DNA of 64,000 nucleotides from Nematopogon swammerdamellus (taxonomy: Eukaryota; Arthropoda; Insecta; Lepidoptera; Adelidae), in contig OX336336.1 in assembly GCA_946902875.1 (NCBI GenBank), forward strand, positions 1,768,545 through 1,832,544, given 5' to 3'. This document shows positions 56,937 to 64,000 of the stretch, one piece after another. Each line of letters begins with the position of its first letter. Position 1 is the first letter of the stretch. A program made the position numbers and the translations under genes. Below the pieces are notes generated by a model. The model was given only the letters and a program-made list of their open reading frames with translations. It made no database searches and had not been told where the DNA came from.

Positions 56937-57412
56937 CTTAGTACAGGTACAAGCCTGTATATTTATGTGATACTTACTGCGTTGTTGATGTAATGAAATA
57001 AATGAACAATCTTTTGCTGACAAGTTATATTTTCAAACAAATATTTTGCTCACTTTTCACACAACATAAACAGAAAACGTTGCAGAGCGGATTGTCAAAG
57101 TGACGTTTAATGAAAATCCAATTAACGCTTTCCGTATACCGTAGTTTCGTTAATGGTACCTATTGCTGTTCTAAAGCAAGTGTATTTTTGAGCTAATTAT
57201 GTTTATAACTCGGCGAGTAATATAACCAGTATAATATACGTGCTGCACTCTGCAGTGCTGCCAACTTCTTCTTTACAAAATGAGCCAAATGTGTTTGAAA
57301 ATAGATCCATAGAAAAATATATAACTCTTAAAAAGGGCTAAAAATACAGAAAGGAAATGCTTTTTATTTAGAGCTGACTTTACCAGCTGCCATTTACGCA
57401 TGGAAAACGTTC

Positions 57413-57663
57413 GGTGCGCCACCTGAAAGACTTCCTGGGTCCTTTAGCTCCTTTCGGCAGACTTCGGCTCGAAGGAAAGTGTGGTATGATGTGATGGATG
57501 AGTGATGTTTTGGTGGTTTAAAAAAAAATAAACGCGTAGCGACGCATTTTCTTTATATTAACCCTAACCTAATGTTGAGGCGGTGCATGTCGTTTTTGTT
57601 GCGTTTCGTTTCGAGCCGAGTGTTCATGAAAGGAGCCAGGAAGTCTTTCAGGTGACAAATGCC
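57413..57663. mobile_element. MULE-like MITE E3 with 9-bp duplication
   Basis: Ends GGTGCGCCACCTGAAAGACT and, inverted, GGCATTTGTCACCTGAAAGA. AAAACGTTC flanks both sides (57404-57412 and 57664-57672). It shares the GCGACGCAT and ACCCTAACCTAATG core with E1 and E2. It lies between NUDCD1 and the TEN1-like gene. Confidence 0.85.
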
Positions 57664-57814
57664 AAAACGTTCATTTTATTGACTGTCAATTTGACAAACA
57701 AAAACGCGGGAAGAATGAACGAACCGAATTGTTGTGTTGTGCGACATTTTGTTTGTACATGTCGAGGTGCTGTCTGATAAACACGATGCTGATAAAAAAC
57801 AGACTTTGTGAGTG

Positions 57815-59154
57815 ATGCAGTACGTGAAAAACGCGGAGGCTTATAGGGAGCTACCCTTCAGCGAAGAAACTCCGGCGGTATTTACTCAAACATAAAATTA
57901 TTACTGACAGACATCATATTTTATAACCTCTTTTCATTTATTTTGTTCCTTTCAGGGAGAATTCTATCGTTTTATGAGCGTCACTGAAATCGCAGCGACT
58001 GACAGGGAGCCGACGTCGGTGCAGCAGCGCTGTAGGACTATTGGGGTGCTGCACAGCACTAACGGACAGTACTGTTTGAAAAACGTAAGTTTCATATGGT
58101 TTCATTTCATGATTCTACCGAGTTATACCATTGCTGGCAGTGCCCGAATAACTTTCTACACTCACAGAATCGCAGAATTTCTGTAAAATAAAAATAAACA
58201 TGTAGGTATTTTTTTAATGGATAGTGTGAAATTTATTGTTTATCTAAACGAATCTCGGCCCTCAGCCATTTTTTTTTGTTTCACCTACAAGTAGGTGTCT
58301 AACGATGCCCATGGACATGCTGTGATACACAGGGATTGCAAATGCCATGCCGACCTGACAGGAGCCTTTTCACGCCCCCTTTGAAAAACCCCAGGGTGTA
58401 CTTGGGAGGAAATAGAAAATGAATGAAAATCTAGCAAATCAAAGATTTAAATAAAAAATAGATAGGGCATAGTCTAACATGGCGCACTACAGACAATGGC
58501 ACCAATGAAAGGGCCGCATGCGGCTACTTCGCATCAGTCGCAGCGCCACGCGCGTGTTGATTTTATCTATGTTTAGCTGTAGTAAATGTACCCTTGGTAA
58601 GCTTGCTGTTGATGGCACTGCCGCTGCTATGGCTTGCTTGGATTCTCTTGTTTGTGCCCTGTGTGTGTCTTCCTTCAGATTAAAGCATTTAATTTTACAC
58701 ATCACAACATACAAATGTGGGTCCAAAGCATTAGCTCGAACTGATCGACCCACATTTGTACGTTTTGACTACTGTACAGTGTTGTAGGTCATGTAGCCAA
58801 ACTGACATAGTTTACCTACTCCATATATAGCATAAAAACATCACTGAAAATAAATTAATATTCTTTCAGATCGATCGCCACGACACCAACGTGCGTTGCG
58901 AAGTCAATGTCTCATTCGAGTACCTCTCGCAGCCGCCACAGCCCGCCATCGTTCCCTATCCCGCGCAGATATTCGGCTCTCTGGGCTTCGTAGACTCCAC
59001 ACCCGTTGTCTACGCTTCAGTGTTGCAACCACTATCGCACAACCTGGCGCGAAGTATGAACAATGTATTGAGTCTCATTTGTAGGACACACCTGGCGACC
59101 TCGCAATTGCCTCAGCAGAACGATGTTTGCGAAATTTCTGAGAATAACGGATGA
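57815..59154 (+). CDS. Small OB-fold-like protein, TEN1 candidate, 3 exons
   Basis: Exons 57815-57877, 57956-58084 and 58870-59154 join in phase 0 with GT-AG borders and give 158 aa. Introns are 78 and 785 bp. Exon 2 encodes GEFYRFMSVTEIA followed by RCRTIGVLHS, and exon 3 continues with alternating hydrophobic strands (VRCEVNVSFEYL, AQIFGSLGFVD, VVYASVLQPL) and a helix ending in a polar tail. By memory this order and spacing fit TEN1, the smallest subunit of the telomere-capping CST complex, where a G-x-YY-x5-V segment precedes LRTFGRL. Identity is low and the call is an inference; another small OB-fold protein such as RMI2 is possible. Exon 1 is the least certain part: translation could begin at the ATG at 57974. 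The gene is divergent from NUDCD1, 0.88 kb apart. Confidence 0.6.
58265..58410 (+). repeat. Family I retroposon 3' end, TEN1-like intron 2
   Basis: GTGTCTAACGATGCCCATGG, AAATGCCATGCCGACCTGAC, CGCCCCCTTTGAAAAACCC. Confidence 0.65.
58411..58869. other. TEN1-like intron 2, remainder
   Basis: Two opposite 88-89-codon frames (58487-58787) lack any domain. A short tail-A-like remnant is near 58785-58815. Confidence 0.35.
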
Positions 59155-59774
59155 AGTTATTTTCATTTACTGTAGTGAATTAAATATTACAAACATTAGA
59201 TCGATACAGATCGATATACTTTACTAGGCACAATTACTAAATGCGCCATCATCAAATGGCATTTTAGTGAGTGAGTGACAACCCCGAACTTGTCGCTAGC
59301 ACCACCCGGGCAGGGTACCTATTAAAGTATGGTGTTGGTCTGACATCTAATTGGTTCACATTTCTGGCAATACTCTTGTTACTTGTATTACAAATTTTAT
59401 TGCTATGAGATCACCTATAACTGTTGAGTATATCAAACTTTCTTTTTAAACTTTTCATAGTATTGTGATAAATGTATATTGAATGGCTAAGGGTGATATA
59501 GAAATAATACGAGATAGAAAAATCAAATGTGTATTTTGTTTCCTTAATATAAATATTTTAACAATATATTAATATACAAGTTCCATTACCCACGCATGCC
59601 CAAGCGCTAGAATAGTTCATAAATTTAATAAAAATTACACCTGGCAAACTTTCCAAAAAACTGACGACGCTAGCCTGAATGTAGCAAGGTGTTATTCATA
59701 ATTTCTAATAACAAACTGAAGTAGTACATATTAATCTTACTTTCACACTCCGCTCTCCCACCCCATTTTCCACA
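59155..59774. other. 3' flank of the TEN1-like gene
   Basis: No gene. ATTAAA occurs at about 59180 and could serve as a weak poly(A) signal. Confidence 0.35.
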
Positions 59775-59915
59775 AAGTACAATATCGGGTCCTTCAAGAG
59801 GGGCATAAATATGCACCTACCAGGTCGGCATGGCATACGCAAACCCCGCAACGACCGAATGTCCATGGTATTCATTAGTCACCTTATGGGTGGTTCGGCG
59901 CGCAACATATAAAAA
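59775..59915 (-). repeat. Family I retroposon 3' end
   Basis: Inverted copy: the plus strand reads GGTCCTTCAAGAGGGGC, AGGTCGGCATGGCATACGCA, and ends GGCGCGCAACATATAAAAAA. Confidence 0.65.
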
Positions 59916-60211
59916 AGAAAAAAAATGCGGTGGCAACTGCACTAGTACAAGAACAGTAGCTCGTTCAGACTAAGCTGAACGGTACTAAGATATTTGTTGG
60001 CTTTATGTGAGAAGTATAGTTCCAACTAAGCATACAATTACGGAGTGGTCACCAGCCACATCTGCCCGTGTGAACTTAGCCTAATTATTCATATAACATT
60101 AATACAACATCATTCAGATAAAACCAGTAACACAACTTAGGTTGAAGCCACAACAGTTGCTGAGTTGGCTACGAAGCAACTTCACACTGCTAATTAATTT
60201 GATCCTATAAA

Positions 60212-60531
60212 GGTCCAGTTAAACAGCCGTGATAGCGCGAGCCCACACAAGCCGCACCGACCGTGTCGGCGCGGCTCGTCCCAATTGGAATGCAAGCCTA
60301 TTCGTTTACACGGCACGTGGATCACAACAATGTGAGTGTCGAGCAGAGCCTCGCGGCTTTTCGTCCACTTGCCCCGTGAAGCTGCGTCTAGACTGCACAT
60401 GCTAACACACCCCTCATCGATGATGGTGCGCCTTTGATCCGTGTCTGACAACCAAGGCACCGTGCAAACTTTGCCGAGCCAGCGCGGTACACCTCGCAGT
60501 CTCGCGCTATCATGCGTCGTTTAACTGCACC
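60212..60531. mobile_element. 320-bp TIR element
   Basis: Ends GGTCCAGTTAAACAGCC and, inverted, GGTGCAGTTAAACGACG, both continuing into GATAGCGCGAG. No target duplication is clear; GC-rich, no transposase. Confidence 0.7.
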
Positions 60532-61851
60532 GTAACCGCTCAAGCGTAGTTATCCACAGTGAGGATACCGATCAGCGCGGCCGACTTTCGGCAATGAATC
60601 ACACGCTCTGAGTATTGGGATAAGGCTCAATTATACTTCTAAATAAAGGTGAAGATATGCCCAACTTGATTTGATTCACTTTGGCGCCCGCCTAGAGCAA
60701 AACATTTACGGTTTCTTCAGTTGTTTTTGAGACTTGGTGTCGGACGCCATGTTTGTGCGCGAATTCAGTGCGCCGCCGCCTCAAATAAACACGATTTTTT
60801 ATGTTTTTAGACATTTTGTTTGTTGTGTTTGTGTATTAATTCGAAAGAATAGAAAAATTTTGAAGTGAATGTGTTATTATTGGAGGTTTTTCTCCATTCG
60901 TGAGTGTGTGAAATCGAAAAAAAATACTTAACATCACTATATGTATATGTAAGTGAAATGTTCGTGCAATGCAAAAAAAAAGGCTAGTATAGATAACTTT
61001 GTAGGAAATTTTGTTAACGATTACAACCATGCCAAATTTGCTATGTTATATATTTTTTCCCAAAAAAATTGTTTTTTCTCCTTGCGTAACGAATCACGGT
61101 CGCAAATATCTCCGACATTTGACGGGGAAGTCGTGCGGGGCGCGACGTGTGAGCGGTAAATACAGTCAAAGTTTTATGTACTGTCACAAAATTGGTCTAA
61201 TTTTGTTATATTGAATAACATTATCCTCAGAAGGTTAATTATGTTGCATTAAAGCTTTATAGTTAATGTGATGTTAATATAAATATTTACAACGTGGCCT
61301 CTGAACTAAATACTCCACACAAATCTCCGGAAAATACCTTCCGTACTTCCGTAATTCCTCGCATCTTCCTTTCATCTTCGCAATTGGTGACTAACTGGAC
61401 TTTCCCTAGCTAGTTTTATTTTGCCTACAAGCCAACTTTGCACCTAAGGGGTGAAATTGGCTGTGTCTAAAACTCCGTCCTCTAGCTCCGTATTACACGC
61501 ATTTTGCATTTAATGTAACATAAAAAAATACTATGTAAGTTCTATTATAAATCTACATCGTACCAAATTTAACCAAAGACAACTAACCACAGGTCAGAGA
61601 AATAAATGGCTAGAAAGTTCCCACCAATCATTTGACAGCAGTGCTTCGCAGCCACTCAGCGTGCGGCATTTACAGCCAATGAGAGCGCACAGAGATGTCG
61701 AAATCCTCTGTCGTAAGTGGTAACTCACTGCATAAAGCGACACCACAGATGCTTATTCCCCAATCTAGCCATGATTCGTCTGATCTGTACAACTGGCCAA
61801 AGAGTAACGCAGGAATGTACTACCGCAGTTTGTTGTGCGCAAGGAATGCTC
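60532..61851. other. SEC22 3' flank, no gene seen
   Basis: Short overlapping frames only. No close AATAAA for SEC22 is found on the minus strand; the nearest is about 440 bp after the stop (near 61411). Confidence 0.35.
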
Positions 61852-63778
61852 CTAGAGAACCCAGAAATAGAGAACAACGACGAGAACTATGACACAGGCG
61901 GCCGTCGCCTTCACCAGCATGGACTTGGTGTTCAGATAGGTTGCATCCTTCTTGTACTTGGCCGTCATCATGGAGAGGTTTTGCGTTTTCGTGTCCAACT
62001 CTGGAAAGAACAAAGTAACTTTAGCCAAATATCTTATAGCATTATGATCAAGTACGCAGACACCTATGCAGTTACAGATGTTTTGCAGATGCAAAAGTGT
62101 CTCGCAGATGCAATCCGGTATGGGTTGTTGACTCCGAGGGGCCCGAGCATACTCCACCAGCCAAAATGGCCTCCGCAAAGGTGCCATATTGGAGATTTCC
62201 CTTTGGATTGTTGGCTTTAATGGACTAGAGGAGACACAGTCAAGGCTGTTATGCGGCGATATTTCGCCGAGTACCAGTGGTACCACCCAATTTGGTAACA
62301 ATACCCTACCAGTAAGGCACAACGGAAGGAAAATGCCTACGTTTTTATGGTAACAAAACGTATTGATTTTATAATTTTTTATTTATTTATTATTATTTAT
62401 TTATATACACTAGTAGCTTGAAGTTTGTGGGAGAAACTTCAAGAAAAAGGTAAATTGTTGGTTGAATATAGGTCGGCCAATCGAGGAGTACTGAGTATCG
62501 GTACAAAAATTGTTTCTTCTAGTTGGATGTTGTTGCTATCGCAATGCTCTGCTAGTGCTGTGTTCCCTTCTCTTTCTCTCATTTGATGGTACTGTCGCTG
62601 AGTTGCCACGTGAAAGGTGCCAGTCCGTCAGCCGGCGTGTGTGTCAGCAGCGACACTTGACAGATTTCATTCTGTCAGGTGGCATTCTGACAGGAGCCTA
62701 TAAGTGCCACGTGCGCCACGTGTGAGCACACTGATAACTACGGTTGGCTGGCGCGACACCTCCCCGAGAATCCATTGTAATCTCTGTAAGGGATAAGTCC
62801 GCCTTTGCACCTTATGTAAATTTTCTAATGTATTTGTTACTGTTTAATGTTTACTGGAGCAATAAAGAATTTTCTATCTATCTAATCTTCGACATATTTA
62901 TGATTTATTTATTTATTTTTTAAATCTTTATTTTGTTTAAGGCTTAAGCCATATTTGCGTATGCCCGCCCCATATTAACTATATTGATATTTTAATTTAC
63001 TTCAGCACGAATCAATGCCTGTGACTTTACAAAAAAGCTTAGTATGGATTCAAACTTTTCCCCCTGAGCTCGTCCCAAGGCTTCTTGTACTATAAAAACA
63101 GGACGAGTCTGTTCTTAAGTCTTAAGTTCTTAAGTCTATCAATGCTTCTGCCTCAGTTCTCGGTCCCGGGCACATTCCAACAGTATATGGAGTAGGTCCT
63201 TTCTATCCTACAAGTGCTGCAGTCGGGTATATTTATGATTTACAAAATACAACAGCAAAAAGAATGACTCACATGATGACGAAAATTGATTCACCAAATT
63301 GTAACTTTTGCGCTAAAGTCGAAGATCAATTCCATGTTTTATTGGAGTGTGAACGGAACACTAATTTAAGAAATGCTCTTATCAAAGTTTTAAAGGCGGA
63401 TAGATTAAATTTATTTTTTGCTATCCACAGGGTGTTAGGTTAGGTTAGGTTTTTCCAAGCATCTCTAGCCCTCAGAGGCTAGAGATTGTTTAGCAGTTAC
63501 GATGGGGCTGACATAGTCGACAGTCGGCTAAAGCCCTATTTCATAAAGTAGAAAAAAAAAGAATGAATACCAGACAGAACGGCTCCCCGCTGCAGCACAT
63601 CGTCTATGTTCTGCATCATGATGCGCTGTACGTCGCCGAGCTGGCCGCCGAGCGAGGCGGCGGCGCCCGCGCCCGCCGCGCGCCGCGCGCGCGCCCCCCC
63701 CTCCATGTACGTGCGTCGCACGCGCTGGATGTACGTGTCGAACTCGATGAACGTGTACGGACGCGTCACCGTGTTCAC
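61852..63778 (-). CDS. SEC22: SEC22 R-SNARE, last two exons (5' part off window)
   Basis: Vesicle SNARE of ER-Golgi traffic, anchored by a C-terminal membrane helix. The visible exons are 63778-63571 and 62000-61852; the upstream longin-domain exons lie beyond the right edge. Splice phase is consistent (one base carried over). The first visible exon encodes TRPYTFIEFDTYIQ, the linker, and the start of the SNARE helix, with the zero-layer Arg in DDVLQRGAVLS. The last exon completes the SNARE helix (ELDTKTQNLSMM), the YLNTKS juxtamembrane stretch and a hydrophobic tail ending YFWVL. The linker between the longin domain and SNARE helix is unusually rich in Ala, Gly and Arg. The 1.57 kb intron is filled with repeat fragments, one ending about ten bases from the donor. 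Confidence 0.95.
62105..62335 (-). repeat. SINE-B copy, diverged, SEC22 intron
   Basis: The plus strand has CCGGTATGGGTTGTTGACTC, CCAGCCAAAATGGCCTCCG and GGCTGTTATGCGGCGAT. Confidence 0.6.
62780..62885 (+). repeat. Family H retroposon 3' end, SEC22 intron
   Basis: GTAAGGGATAAGTCCGCCTT to GCAATAAAGAATTTTC and a TATC repeat. Confidence 0.65.
62930..63559. mobile_element. Two head-to-head LINE 3' fragments, SEC22 intron
   Basis: 62930-63235 (minus) matches the 3' part of the 50.8-51.4 kb LINE; 63236-63559 (plus) encodes CNFCAKVEDQFHVLLEC and a GGCTAAAGCCC 3' UTR ending in nine A. Each has its own 3' end, so these are two insertions rather than one inverted copy. Confidence 0.65.
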
Positions 63779-64000
63779 CTGTTCATGTTGAACTCCAGTT
63801 ATGGAACGTACTCACTGGAAGCATTCGCGCTGCGAAGCAAAATTCGCGCTGCAATATAGTCTCGCCACTTAATACCCAACTTTTGCCCAAATGTTTATCA
63901 GTCTTAGTAAAATAATAGGTATTCATTTCATTCACTTAATTCATTTCATTTCATTCATTAAATTTCATGGAACATTCATAAAAACTTGGGTAAAATTTGA
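63779..64000. other. SEC22 intron, right edge
   Basis: Intronic sequence with a TTCATTTCATT repeat near 63930-63965. The upstream SEC22 exons are not in the window. Confidence 0.5.

Noticed and set aside
56937..57023. N-terminal extension of NUDCD1
   Set aside because: Family proteins begin shortly before the RPxLLDxxFEGYKLSL block; the extra residues have no counterpart.
62930..63559. Twin-priming (5' inversion) of one LINE
   Set aside because: Both fragments include the 3' UTR, whereas a 5' inversion leaves only one 3' end.

Overview
The window looks like animal nuclear DNA, most likely from a moth or butterfly. Coding capacity is split into short GT-AG exons separated by introns of about 80 bp to 4 kb. 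Several conserved animal proteins can be assembled with consistent splice phases. The rest is dense with repeats that I associate with lepidopteran genomes, such as the family starting CCAAGTGCGAGTCGG and RTE-like tails ending GCGGGCAAAAGCTAGT. I cannot name the species. No rRNA gene, functional tRNA gene, CRISPR array, prophage or operon is present.

Layout. From 1 to about 31.4 kb I find no confident host gene, only one possible exon on the minus strand near 2.7-3.0 kb. This part is a mosaic of transposon fragments: two hAT-like elements with 8-bp target duplications, a 128-bp tandem array, RTE, jockey-like and CR1-like LINE 3' ends, SINEs and hairpin MITEs. From 31.5 to 35.2 kb lies TRUB2 (+, five exons, 305 aa). 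At 38.4-37.96 kb is PAGR1/PA1 (-, one exon). From 43.9 to 52.3 kb is ZNHIT6/BCD1 (+, five exons, 407 aa), whose first intron holds an almost intact endonuclease-type LINE on the opposite strand. From 56.9 to 52.3 kb is NUDCD1 (-, three exons, 575 aa), tail to tail with ZNHIT6. From 57.8 to 59.2 kb is a small probable OB-fold gene (+), divergent from NUDCD1 and resembling TEN1. From 63.8 to 61.85 kb are the last two exons of SEC22 (-), whose 5' part lies beyond the right edge.

The host genes are unrelated housekeeping genes and form no pathway: mitochondrial RNA pseudouridylation, a histone H3K4 methyltransferase complex subunit, box C/D snoRNP assembly, a NudC/CS-domain protein, a possible telomere-capping subunit and an ER-Golgi SNARE.

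The most interesting signals are in the repeats and in gene fine structure. Four non-autonomous DNA transposons have exact 9-bp target duplications and a common central hairpin but diverged termini. Two SINE families share a central core: one has a 5S-rRNA-like head, the other a tRNA-like head, and each shares its 3' tail with a different LINE in the window. TRUB2 appears to have Gly where the family has its catalytic Asp. ZNHIT6 and NUDCD1 have stop codons 29 bp apart, each overlapping its own AATAAA. All similarity statements come from reading by eye and memory of the families; no search was run.
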